57,437 nt of DNA from Chloroflexota bacterium (GTDB taxonomy: Bacteria; Chloroflexota; UBA6077; JACCZL01): the NCBI GenBank assembly GCA_020850535.1, contig JADZEM010000097.1, positions 1 to 57,437 on the forward strand, read 5' to 3'. This document shows, in pieces, positions 31,015-39,163 of this stretch. The notes beneath the pieces are model-generated. The model did no database searches, had not been told where the DNA came from, and saw only the letters and a program-made list of their open reading frames with translations. Position numbers and translations under genes: made by a program. Position 1 is the first letter of the stretch. Each line of letters begins with the position of its first letter.

Positions 31015-33912
31015 TCACCCCCCGGCGGCTGCTGGCGGCGCGCAATCGTACAGTTGCTCACCGACCCGGCCGACCGGGCCGTCGCCGTTCGACGGCTCCG
31101 ACGCCGCCGCGCCGTAGACCGAGGGATCGACCACCGAGCAGTGCGCCTGCACCCAGGTGGTGCGCTCGTTGCCACCACCGGGGCCGCCAGGACCGCCGCC
31201 CGGGCCGCCGCGCCCGCCCAGCATCACGAAGCGCAACCGTCCGCTGCTGACCAGATCGGCCAGCCCGGCAGCCGTCGGGGCCGGGTCGCCACCACTGAAG
31301 CCACCCATCGCGATCACCGGCAACCGCGTCTCGAGGATGATCGGCGAGGCCGCCATCGCGCTGTTGACCGCCACAAGATACTCTGCCGAGCCACGATTCG
31401 CCAGCAGATACTGCAGGATCGGCTGGCTGACGCGCCCGCCCGGACCGCCAGGACCGCCCGGTCCGGGCGGGCCGCCAGCGCCAGGGAAGCCACCATCCGC
31501 CGGCACACCACCCCGCGGGGCGGCGTCCTGCGGGCCATCAACGGGGCCGTTCGCGCCGCCGTTACGGCCCTGACGGAACCCCGGCCCCATGCCGACCTGC
31601 CCCGGCCCGCCCGGCCCCGGCCCGCCCTGCGGCGGCGCAAGGCCCGGCGGTGGGCCGCCAGGACCGCCCCCCGGACCGCCCCGCCCGAACCCAAATGAGT
31701 CCTGTGGTCCCGCCTGCGGGTTGGCCGTCATCCCGGAGCCGTTCAGCGGCGTCACTGCCCAGGCGGCCGGCCCGGCCAGCACGCCCACCAGCGCCACGGT
31801 CAGACCGGCCAGCGCCACCGACCGACCGACCGCATGCCGCATCACCCGCGCCAGCAGCAACAGCGCCCCGCCGAGCGCCACCGCGCCGACAATGCCCGGG
31901 GCGAGCCACGGCAGCCACGTGCTGCGCGACACCAACAGCACGCAGACGGCCGCCGTGCCGGCCAGCGCGAGGGGCAGCCACGGCGCGAGCCACCAGCGTC
32001 GGCGATACCCCTGCCAGAGGGCCAGCACACCAGGGCCAGCCAGCGCCGCCACGCTCGGGCCGAGGGCCGAGGTGTAGTACGGATGCAGGATGCCTGAGGC
32101 GAAGCTGAACACGACCGCGTGGGTCACCAGCCAGCCGCCCCAGAGGAGATACCACGCCCGTGCCGGATCGGTGCGGGGGCGGCGGGCAGTGGCCACCAGC
32201 CCGGCCAGCAGGCCAGCAGCGGCCAGCGGCAGCAGCCAGCCGATCTGCCCACCAAGCTGCTCGTTGTAGAGGCGGAGGATGCCGGGCTGCCCACCGAAGC
32301 CCGGGCCACCACCACCAGGGCCGCCCGGGCCACCACCAGGGCCGCCGTTTGTGACGCCATTTGGCCCGGTCGCCACGCCAATCGTCCCACTCTGGTCTGC
32401 CTCGGTTGGCAGCAGCCGTCCGACGACGCGTGTCACGACCTCGGTCGTGCTGCTGCCGCGCGCCAGCCCCTGCCCGAAGACGCGACCCAGCCCGTTGTAG
32501 CCGAGCGTCAGCTCCAGCACCGAATTGTCGGAGCTGCCGCCGATGTACGGTCGGGACTGGGCCGGAATGCTGTCCACCACCAGCATCCACGACGCCGAGA
32601 CGCCGAGCAGCATCAGCCCGGCCAGCGTCAGGTGCCAGACCCGACGCAGCAGGCCGCCGGGGGCCGTCAGTAGGTACGTGCCGAAGACCGCCGGGGCCAC
32701 CACGAACGCCTGGAGCATCTTGGCGTTGAACCCGACGCCGATCATCGCCACGCCGAGCAGCAGGTAGCGCAGCTGCCCGCGCCGGATCGAGACCAGCGTG
32801 GCCCACGCACCGAGGGTCATCGCCAGAATCAGCGCGCTGTCGGGCAGGTTGACCCGCGCCACCGCCACCGTCACCGGCGTCAGCGCCAGCACCAGGCCGG
32901 CCAGGATCGCCGCTGGCCCACCAAACTGCCGCCGCGTCATCGTGAGGACGGCCAGCAGCGTCCCAAGGGCCAGCATCGCCTGCGGCAGCAGCACGCTCCA
33001 CGAGGAAAGGCCGAACAGCCGCACCGAGAGCGACTGGACCCAGACGCCCACCGGCGGCTTGTCCACCGTGATGAAGCTGCCAGGATCGAGCGCCCCGAAG
33101 AAGAACGCCTTCCGGCTGACCGCGCCGCTCAGGGCTGCAGCCGTGTAGTACTCGTTGCCCCAGCCGTTGCGGCTGAGGTTCCAGCAGTAGAGCACGGCCG
33201 CCAGCAGCAGCACACCGGCCATGCCGAGACCGGCCCAGAGCGCCGAGCGGTCAGGGCGAGCAGCCGCATCCGGATCGCGCCCGGAGCGGGCGGCGTCGGG
33301 CAGCGCGTCAGCCGGGGCGCTCACGGCGCTCGGCGGCGGAACCACCGGCGGCTGGTCGGGGGCCGCCACCGCGCGCGCCATGCTCCCCTCGCCGGCCCGC
33401 GCTCCAATCACCGCCCTCATCTCCCGAGCACCCGCATTCCAAGATTCCACCTGCTGCCGCGGCGTCCGACGACGCCCAGCCCGGAACACGAAGCGGTCGC
33501 CCAGGACGTAGTTGCCGGCCGCGCCCGCCAGGATGCCCAGGATGGCGGCCAGCCCCTGCGGCAGGACCGTGACCGTCATCGCAAAGACGGCCATGTTCAG
33601 GAACGCCGTGCCAAGAATACCCCCATGAAAGCGGGCCAGCCGCGTCGCCACGCTCGCCGCGGTGAGATCGTCGCCCCGGTCACGCCAGGTGAAGAGCTGA
33701 CTGAGCCAGAAGTTGACCTGCGCAGCCAGGAGAAACGCCAGGGCATTGGCCGCCAGGGACGGCATCCCACGTGCGGCGAACAGCTCCAGCAGCAGGAGCT
33801 GGGTCAGCGCAGCGACGCCGCCGGTCATGGCGAAGCGGAGCAGCCGGCCGCGCTCGCCGAGCAAGGCGGCCAGCGGCGAGCGCGCCAGGGTCAGCGCGGA
33901 TGTTCGGATCAT
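31015..33912 (-). CDS. GtrA-like domain fused to PMT/ArnT-like glycosyltransferase (GT39/GT83 type)
   Basis: A 965-residue membrane protein. Residues about 22-150 form a four-helix GtrA-like domain (FAMTGGVAALTQLLLLE and GNYVLGDRFVFRAG). A charged linker is followed by a C-type glycosyltransferase with the acidic first loop (ALDPGSFITVDKPPVGVW) and about ten or more membrane segments. Two extracytoplasmic Gly-Pro-rich segments of collagen-like GGPGGGPGGPGG type lie near 540 and 760-850. GtrA proteins move or present polyprenyl-phosphate sugars and PMT enzymes use them, so the fusion puts two consecutive steps in one chain. The GT2 gene lies 18 nt upstream. Confidence 0.88.
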   Translation of the reverse strand: MIRTSALTLARSPLAALLGERGRLLRFAMTGGVAALTQLLLLELFAARGMPSLAANALAFLLAAQVNFWLSQLFTWRDRGDDLTAASVATRLARFHGGILGTAFLNMAVFAMTVTVLPQGLAAILGILAGAAGNYVLGDRFVFRAGRRRTPRQQVESWNAGAREMRAVIGARAGEGSMARAVAAPDQPPVVPPPSAVSAPADALPDAARSGRDPDAAARPDRSALWAGLGMAGVLLLAAVLYCWNLSRNGWGNEYYTAAALSGAVSRKAFFFGALDPGSFITVDKPPVGVWVQSLSVRLFGLSSWSVLLPQAMLALGTLLAVLTMTRRQFGGPAAILAGLVLALTPVTVAVARVNLPDSALILAMTLGAWATLVSIRRGQLRYLLLGVAMIGVGFNAKMLQAFVVAPAVFGTYLLTAPGGLLRRVWHLTLAGLMLLGVSASWMLVVDSIPAQSRPYIGGSSDNSVLELTLGYNGLGRVFGQGLARGSSTTEVVTRVVGRLLPTEADQSGTIGVATGPNGVTNGGPGGGPGGPGGGGPGFGGQPGILRLYNEQLGGQIGWLLPLAAAGLLAGLVATARRPRTDPARAWYLLWGGWLVTHAVVFSFASGILHPYYTSALGPSVAALAGPGVLALWQGYRRRWWLAPWLPLALAGTAAVCVLLVSRSTWLPWLAPGIVGAVALGGALLLLARVMRHAVGRSVALAGLTVALVGVLAGPAAWAVTPLNGSGMTANPQAGPQDSFGFGRGGPGGGPGGPPPGLAPPQGGPGPGGPGQVGMGPGFRQGRNGGANGPVDGPQDAAPRGGVPADGGFPGAGGPPGPGGPGGPGGRVSQPILQYLLANRGSAEYLVAVNSAMAASPIILETRLPVIAMGGFSGGDPAPTAAGLADLVSSGRLRFVMLGGRGGPGGGPGGPGGGNERTTWVQAHCSVVDPSVYGAAASEPSNGDGPVGRVGEQLYDCAPPAAAGG

Positions 33913-33930
33913 CAGGGCGGCTCCCGTTGA

Positions 33931-34752
33931 CTAGGCCGCGGACCGCTGTCGGGCAGCGGGTGCGCGGCCAGCCAGCGCCGCGCGGTCGTCGGCCAGCTCG
34001 TCGTCGAGGTGCCGCCAGAGCTGAAACAGCTCGCGAAACGCGCGGAGGATAACATCCGGGCGGGCGCCCGTCGCGCTGCCGACCGTCCGGGGCAGGTGCC
34101 GAACCGGCAGCTCCCGCATCTGGAACCCCAGGCGGCGGGCCTTGATCAACAGCTCGGCGCTGAACGTCGCGCCACGGGCGTGGACCGTGACGCCCTGCCA
34201 GACGCGCCGCCTGAACAGCTTGAACGCGCAGTCCACATCCCGGGCGGTGTAGCCGAACAGGCCGTTGACCAGCAGCTTCCAGCCGAAGGCATTCAGCAGG
34301 CGCATCGGCGGATCGGCCCGCTGTTCCCGCCAGCCGATCACCATGTCGATGGACGGATCGAGCGCCGGCAGGAACCGCCCAAGCTCGACCACGTCGAACT
34401 GGCCGTCGGCGTCGGTCATGAAGATCAGCTCTTTGGTGGCGGCGTCGAAGCCGCTGGCGAGCGCCGCGCCATACCCCTGGTTGCGCTCGTGGACGACGGC
34501 ACGCAGGGGGATCTCCGGCGCGGCCTCGATAAGCTCCATCAGGACGACGCGGGTGTCGTCGCGCGAGCCATCGTCCACCACGATGATCTCGTAGTCGTCG
34601 GTGAGGGCGCGCAGCACGACATCCACATCTAGCACCGTCTGCTCGACGATGCCGGCTTCGTTGTAGGCTGGCAGCACCACCGAGATGCTCGGCGCGGCGC
34701 TGACACCCGCACGGGTCGGGGCCGCCGTTGGCGACCGGTCTGCCTGCTGCAT
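33931..34752 (-). CDS. Family 2 glycosyltransferase (DPM1/polyprenyl-phosphate type)
   Basis: A 273-residue GT-A enzyme without membrane segments. Motifs are VVLPAYNEAGIVE, IIVVDDGSRDDTR, HERNQGYGAALASG, the metal-binding FMTDADGQFD, and DVDCAFKLFRR. It should transfer a hexose from a nucleotide sugar to a polyprenyl phosphate at the inner face. Its operon partner, the GtrA-PMT fusion, starts 18 nt downstream, so the pair makes and uses a lipid-linked sugar, probably for glycosylation of exported protein or polymer. Confidence 0.9.
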   Translation of the reverse strand: MQQADRSPTAAPTRAGVSAAPSISVVLPAYNEAGIVEQTVLDVDVVLRALTDDYEIIVVDDGSRDDTRVVLMELIEAAPEIPLRAVVHERNQGYGAALASGFDAATKELIFMTDADGQFDVVELGRFLPALDPSIDMVIGWREQRADPPMRLLNAFGWKLLVNGLFGYTARDVDCAFKLFRRRVWQGVTVHARGATFSAELLIKARRLGFQMRELPVRHLPRTVGSATGARPDVILRAFRELFQLWRHLDDELADDRAALAGRAPAARQRSAA

Positions 34753-35057
34753 GGTGTGGGCCTCCGGAGATCGCGGCGCTCGCCCCGGTGGGCCGCCATC
34801 GGAGGCCGAGCGCCGCGGGAATGTCGGGGAGACAGGCCAGATGCTGGCCCGGAGCGATGGGCCGGTCCGGGATCAGCACGGCCCATCGCTTACAGTCAGT
34901 CTAGGCATCGCCCAGCGGCGCAATGGCCATTGTTGACTGACATCCGGCTGACAGTGCGCGGGTCGATCGCCTGACCACGGACGCGCCAGCTTGGCACGAG
35001 CGAGGCAGAGAGCACATACGATCGTCGGCCGGTCACGCACTCGGGCTACCGGATACC
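34753..35057. other. Divergent 305-bp intergenic region
   Basis: The gap between the GT2 gene (minus) and the Crp/Fnr gene (plus). A perfect 12-bp inverted repeat, AGCGATGGGCCG and CGGCCCATCGCT, lies at 34853-34864 and 34879-34890 with a 14-nt loop. CTGACA occurs twice, 11 nt apart, near 34936-34953, downstream of TTGACTG. A promoter is expected but cannot be fixed. No Fnr-type TTGAT-N4-ATCAA site was found. Confidence 0.5.
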
Positions 35058-35945
35058 ATGCAGGCACAACGCGCACGGCGATCTGTGCGCTGCCCCGCAG
35101 AGAGGCGCGTGGACACAGACAGCATGCCGCCAGCAGATCGTCGTGAGGATGGTCCGACCTGGGATCCCGAGGGCCGCGCCAGGTTCCTGGCTGGCGTGCG
35201 CCTGTTCCACGACATCCCGCCGGCGATCCTGGCGCAGATTGCCGCGCGCCTGCACGTGCGCGCCTACAGTCGTGGCGAGCTGGTGTTCCGGGCCGGCGAG
35301 CAGGCCCAGGCGATGAGCCTGCTCGGGGCCGGCCGTATCAAGCTGATCCGCGAGACCGAGGACGGCCGCGAAGCCATCGTCCGCCTGATCACGCCGGGCG
35401 AGATCTTCGGGGCGGCCGGCGGCTGGGGCGCAGCCTCCTATCCCGCCAGCGCGATGGCGCAGGGCGATGCCGTCGTCCTGCGGCTGCCGGCAGACGAGAT
35501 GATGGCGCTGCTCCGCTCGCAGCCGGACTTCGCCCTGGCCGTCATCCGCGAGCAAGGGCTGCGGCTGGCCGAGGCGGCGGCTCGCATCGAAGACCTGCGC
35601 GTCGAGCGAGTCGACCGGCGGCTCGCTCGGACGATCCTGCGGCTCTCGGAGAAGTTCGGGACCGTCGTCCCGCGCGGCATCGAGCTGGCGCTCACCCGCC
35701 AGGATCTGGCGGAGCTGGCGGGCACGACGCTCAGCACGGCCAGCCGGACCGTCAGCGACTGGTCGCGCCGGCACATCGTCGCGGGGGGACGCCAGCGGAT
35801 CACCCTGCTGGACGCCGAAGCGCTGGCCGTCATCGCCGGCTCGGACCCCCCGGCCGTTCCCAACGCCGAGCCAACGGTACGCTCGGGCCAACAGCGCGCC
35901 GCCATTGGCGCCGCCACTAACAATGGGCCGGCCGCCGGCCCATAG
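35058..35945 (+). CDS. Crp/Fnr-family transcriptional regulator
   Basis: Up to 295 residues. A cyclic-nucleotide-binding-type beta-barrel (about 48-160: LFHDIPPAILAQIAARLHV, GELVFRAGEQ, LITPGEIFGAAGGW) is joined by a dimer helix to a Crp-type helix-turn-helix (about 214-270: LTRQDLAELAGTTLSTASRTV). The N-terminal iron-sulfur Cys of Fnr are absent, so it is more like a Dnr/Crp-type sensor. The start is uncertain: ATG 35058, GTG 35110 or ATG 35124. It lies 101 bp before a haem-copper-oxidase-like gene, which may be its target. Confidence 0.88.
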   Translation: MQAQRARRSVRCPAERRVDTDSMPPADRREDGPTWDPEGRARFLAGVRLFHDIPPAILAQIAARLHVRAYSRGELVFRAGEQAQAMSLLGAGRIKLIRETEDGREAIVRLITPGEIFGAAGGWGAASYPASAMAQGDAVVLRLPADEMMALLRSQPDFALAVIREQGLRLAEAAARIEDLRVERVDRRLARTILRLSEKFGTVVPRGIELALTRQDLAELAGTTLSTASRTVSDWSRRHIVAGGRQRITLLDAEALAVIAGSDPPAVPNAEPTVRSGQQRAAIGAATNNGPAAGP

Positions 35946-36046
35946 GCGAAGGCAGCCCTTTCCACCGCCTTCTTTGTTCCACGGCAAGGACGCCGTGGGC
36001 CAGGACCGCCGACACTGACAGCATCCTGAAGCGGACGGCAGACGCC

Positions 36047-37273
36047 ATGACGCTCAACCCCTTTCTCCTGATGGCGGCCCTCTTCGTGGCGCTGGCCGCG
36101 CTCGCAGCAGTCGAGACCGCCCTGATCAGTCTTGGCCTCGCACCAGCCTTCAGCGGCATCCGCTGGCTGCGGGTCCACCTGCTGACCCTGGGTATCCTCG
36201 CCGAGACGGTCTTCGGGCTGACGCCCCTGCTCGTCAGCCGGCGGGCCGGCTGCCGCGCGCCTGCTATCCGCTGGGACATCTGGCTCACCCTCAATGCCGG
36301 CCTGCTGACCCTGCTCGTCGCCATCCCCCCGATCAACGGGCCGCTGATCGTCGGCGGCGGCGCGCTGATCTTCGCCGCCGCTGTGCTGCTCATCAACCAG
36401 TTGCGCGCCCTGGCGCCGCCATCGGACGGCACGGACCCGGCCGGACGGCCCTTCTACCTGCTCGGGCTGGGGTTCCTACTCGTCGGCATCGTCATCGGCA
36501 GCGGGCTCTGGAACGGCTGGGCCGAGCCGCTCCGCATCGCCGTCCCGCTCGAAGCCCACATCCACGCGAACGTCTTCGGCTTCCTCGGGCTGACCGTGGC
36601 CGGGCTGCTGCTCGACCTCGTGCCAACCTTCACCGGCCGCCAGCCGCTCCGTCCGCGCCCAACTGCAAAGCTGGCGGCGATCATGGGCAGTGGCGGGCTG
36701 CTGCTGGTTCTCGCACCGTGGACCGGCCTGATGCCGCTCAACGTGGTCGGCATCCTGCTGTACCTGACGAGCACCGTCTGGCTGCTGGTGACCGTCGCCC
36801 GGCCGCTCCTCGGCGACCGACACGCCTGGACGCCCGGTGTCCTCCACCTGACGACCGGCTACTTCTGGTTCCTGGCGCCGCTGTTCGTCGCCCCGATGGT
36901 GCTGTCAGGCATTGCCGGCGAGACGGCAGCCACCATCGAGCAGACCGCGCCCCAGGCCCTGATCTTCGGCTGGGCTGCCCAGGTGGGGTACGCGCTCGTT
37001 CCCGGCCTGCTGGGATGGCTCCTGCACCCAGGCGGGCAGCCCCGGCTGGGTGGCTCGTGGGTGAGCCTCGGGGCCGCGCATCTCGGCGGCGTCGCCATCT
37101 GGGCCAGCATCCTGATCGCTCCCCTCCAAGCCACCCTGTACGCCCTCGCCTACGGGTTCTGGTCCGTGGCCCTGCTGGTCACGCTGCGGCAGGCCTGGAG
37201 CACAGTCACCCTGGACGAGCGACAGGCGCAGGATGAGGATGAGACGGCGGTCCCCGTTCGGACAGCCGTCTGA
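36047..37273 (+). CDS. Haem-copper-oxidase subunit I-like / NnrS-like membrane protein
   Basis: A 408-residue protein with about 12 membrane segments. His residues lie in helix contexts similar to haem-copper oxidase subunit I: LRVHLLTLGILAETVFG, AHIHANVFGFLGLTVAGL and VLHLTTGYFWFLAPLF. I see no complete CuB site and no cross-linked His-Tyr pair, so this is a relative and not a proven oxidase; a NorB/cbb3-like or NnrS-like nitric-oxide-related role is possible. It lacks partner subunits nearby. Downstream of a Crp/Fnr regulator and upstream of a tiny membrane peptide. Confidence 0.6.
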   Translation: MTLNPFLLMAALFVALAALAAVETALISLGLAPAFSGIRWLRVHLLTLGILAETVFGLTPLLVSRRAGCRAPAIRWDIWLTLNAGLLTLLVAIPPINGPLIVGGGALIFAAAVLLINQLRALAPPSDGTDPAGRPFYLLGLGFLLVGIVIGSGLWNGWAEPLRIAVPLEAHIHANVFGFLGLTVAGLLLDLVPTFTGRQPLRPRPTAKLAAIMGSGGLLLVLAPWTGLMPLNVVGILLYLTSTVWLLVTVARPLLGDRHAWTPGVLHLTTGYFWFLAPLFVAPMVLSGIAGETAATIEQTAPQALIFGWAAQVGYALVPGLLGWLLHPGGQPRLGGSWVSLGAAHLGGVAIWASILIAPLQATLYALAYGFWSVALLVTLRQAWSTVTLDERQAQDEDETAVPVRTAV

Positions 37274-37374
37274 CGAGTGGCATCGTTCTTCCTGACAGAC
37301 ATGGCATGACTTGTGCGTAGAGAGGGAGTACGCAGATGAACGGCTCCAGGCTCTACGAACAGGAGGACCGGGCG

Positions 37375-37455
37375 ATGGTCTTCATCGTGCTCTGGCTGCT
37401 CGGAGTTCCGCTGGGACTGATCGTCCTACTCTGGCTGCTCGGCGTCTTTTCCTGA
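37375..37455 (+). CDS. 26-residue single-pass membrane peptide
   Basis: Too short for ordinary gene calling. ATG at 37375 has AGGAGG eight nt upstream, and the frame ends at TGA 37453-37455. The peptide is almost wholly hydrophobic (MVFIVLWLLGVPLGLIVLLW then LLGVFS). An in-frame ATG at 37336 would give 39 residues, but the strong ribosome site favours 37375. It lies about 100 nt after the oxidase-like gene. Small peptides of this type often accompany respiratory membrane complexes; that role is inference. Confidence 0.6.
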   Translation: MVFIVLWLLGVPLGLIVLLWLLGVFS

Positions 37456-37514
37456 TCGCGCGCGCAGTCGCAGTCCGCAAGCAGTTCTGTCACGCTCACT
37501 CTCACGCTCAAATA

Positions 37515-37582
37515 CGCGCCGAGCACTCGACGAGGGGCCGGTGGCCGGGCGGCCACCGGCCCCTCGTCGAGTGCTCGGCGCG
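37515..37582. terminator. Perfect 32-bp hairpin with 4-nt loop
   Basis: Arms at 37515-37546 and 37551-37582 are exact reverse complements around GGGC. It separates the plus-strand 26-residue peptide gene from the converging DUF309 gene. A very stable stem without T-run; either a bidirectional terminator or a palindromic repeat element. Confidence 0.7.
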
Positions 37583-37637
37583 TCGGGAGCCGCGGCGCAT
37601 TGCGGCTCGCGGCTTGCCCCAGGCGACGCCCTGCGGC

Positions 37638-38177
37638 TCAGCCCAGCAGTCTCACCTTCGGGATCAGCGACCGGTCGAACTCGCCCAGGCGGTCCCGCCC
37701 GAGCTGCCGCACCTGCTCCAGGCACGGCCTCGCCCGCACGACCAGGTCGGCCACGTCCACGCGCTGACAGGTCGGCCTGAACCAGTCGAGCATCTCGATG
37801 CCGGCAGAGAGCTTCGCCTGCGTCCCGTGAAAGTTGCCCTGCTCCAGGTGGTAGAACCCGACCCCGATCAGCAGGATGCCCTGATAGAGGTAGCGGATGT
37901 CGGACTCGGTCAGCCGCCAGAGCGTCTCCAGCGTCTCGTGCTGCTCGAAGAACTCGCCAGCATTGAACTCGTGGATGCCCTTGAGCAGCATGGCCGGCGG
38001 CTCGCCGCCGCAGTCGTCGGCGGCGTACGGTCCCTGGCGCCGCTTCTTCACCTTTGGGAAGGCGAGCGACTCATCGGCGGCGGCGGCAGAAGCGGCATCG
38101 ACTGAGGCGGCATCAGCCGGGCCGTCGTCGGCGACGTCCACCTCGGACTCGATCGGCGTGCGCCGGTCGTCAGGCAT
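37638..38177 (-). CDS. DUF309 domain protein
   Basis: A 179-residue protein. The DUF309 signature is visible in FNAGEFFEQHETLETLWR and LYQGILLIGVGFYHLEQGNFHG. The N-terminal 50 residues are acidic and Ala-rich and probably disordered. ATG at 38177 (or GTG 38180) overlaps the end of the IspH gene, so the two are translationally coupled. Function of the domain is not established. Confidence 0.85.
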   Translation of the reverse strand: MPDDRRTPIESEVDVADDGPADAASVDAASAAAADESLAFPKVKKRRQGPYAADDCGGEPPAMLLKGIHEFNAGEFFEQHETLETLWRLTESDIRYLYQGILLIGVGFYHLEQGNFHGTQAKLSAGIEMLDWFRPTCQRVDVADLVVRARPCLEQVRQLGRDRLGEFDRSLIPKVRLLG

Positions 38178-39129
38178 CACGGGCCGCGCCGTTCGCCTTG
38201 ACCACGTCGAGCAACACCTTCGGCAGCGGAAACGACACGTCCTCCGCTACGATCACCCGCTCCTCGACCTGCTGGACGCCCAGCGCGCGCAGGCGGGCGA
38301 CGGTCTCCTGCACCAGGTACTCGGGCGCGGACGCGCCGCTGCTCAGGGCCACCGTCTTGACGTCCGTCAGCCAGGACGGGTCGATCTCCTCGGCGCTCTG
38401 GACGAGGTAGGCCGCGCGGCCCTTCGCCCGGGCCGTCTCGACCAGCCGGTTCGAGTTGGACGAGGTCTTGGAGCCAACCACCAGGACCAGATCGGCGGTG
38501 TCGGACAGCTCGGACACGGCGGCCTGCCGGTTGGTGGTGGCGTAGCAGATGTCCTCAGTGGGCGGCAGCTCCAGCTTCGGGAAGCGCTCACGGAGACGGG
38601 CGAGGATCGCCTGGGTGTCCTGGACCGAGAGCGTCGTCTGGGTCAGCACGACGATCTTCTCCGCGTCGGGCGCCGTCACCGTGTTCGCCTCGTCAAGCGT
38701 CTCGATCAGCGTCCCCTGATCTTGACCGATCTCGCCGAGGGTGCCGATTGGCTCGGGATGGCCGCGATGCCCGATGTACAGGACGTGGTAGCCGCGCTTC
38801 GCGTAGCGGATCGCTTCCAGGTGAACCTTGGTCACCAGCGGGCAGGTCGCGTCGATGACCTTGAGGCCGCGCTGCTTCGCCAGATCCCAGTCCGACGGCG
38901 GCACGCCGTGGGCCGAGAAGATCAGCGGGCTGCCGACCGGCACCTCGTCCAGCGTCTCGACGAAGACCGCGCCGCGATTGCGAAGATCGGCCACCACCTG
39001 ATGGTTGTGGATGATCTCGTGCTTCACATAGACGGGCGGTCCGTAGATCTCAAGAACGCGCTCGACGATCTCGACCGCACGGGAGACGCCAGCGCAGAAT
39101 CCGCGCGGCCCGGCCAGGAGTAGCTGCAT
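38170..39129 (-). CDS. ispH: 4-hydroxy-3-methylbut-2-enyl diphosphate reductase (IspH)
   Basis: A 319-residue iron-sulfur enzyme making IPP and DMAPP in the last step of the MEP isoprenoid pathway. The three cluster Cys are in GPRGFCAGV (Cys12), DATCPLVTKVH and DICYATTNRQ. Also present are the substrate His/Glu context HEIIHNHQVV and the ending SSGASAPEYLV. The ATG at 39129 lies 6 nt behind a TATACT hexamer, which argues against the long upstream in-frame extension and suggests a leaderless message. Divergent from the NodB-like gene, with a gap of only 34 bp. Confidence 0.96.
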   Translation of the reverse strand: MQLLLAGPRGFCAGVSRAVEIVERVLEIYGPPVYVKHEIIHNHQVVADLRNRGAVFVETLDEVPVGSPLIFSAHGVPPSDWDLAKQRGLKVIDATCPLVTKVHLEAIRYAKRGYHVLYIGHRGHPEPIGTLGEIGQDQGTLIETLDEANTVTAPDAEKIVVLTQTTLSVQDTQAILARLRERFPKLELPPTEDICYATTNRQAAVSELSDTADLVLVVGSKTSSNSNRLVETARAKGRAAYLVQSAEEIDPSWLTDVKTVALSSGASAPEYLVQETVARLRALGVQQVEERVIVAEDVSFPLPKVLLDVVKANGAARDA

Positions 39130-39135
39130 ATTCGG

Positions 39136-39157
39136 AGTATATCCAGCGTGGTATCCT
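39136..39157. promoter_or_regulatory. Back-to-back -10 elements for ispH and the NodB-like gene
   Basis: On the minus strand TATACT (39141 down to 39136) ends 6 nt before the ispH ATG. On the plus strand TATCCT (39152-39157) ends 6 nt before the ATG at 39164. The whole divergent gap is 34 bp, so any -35 contacts would fall within the opposite gene. Confidence 0.55.
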
Positions 39158-39163
39158 GCCCGC

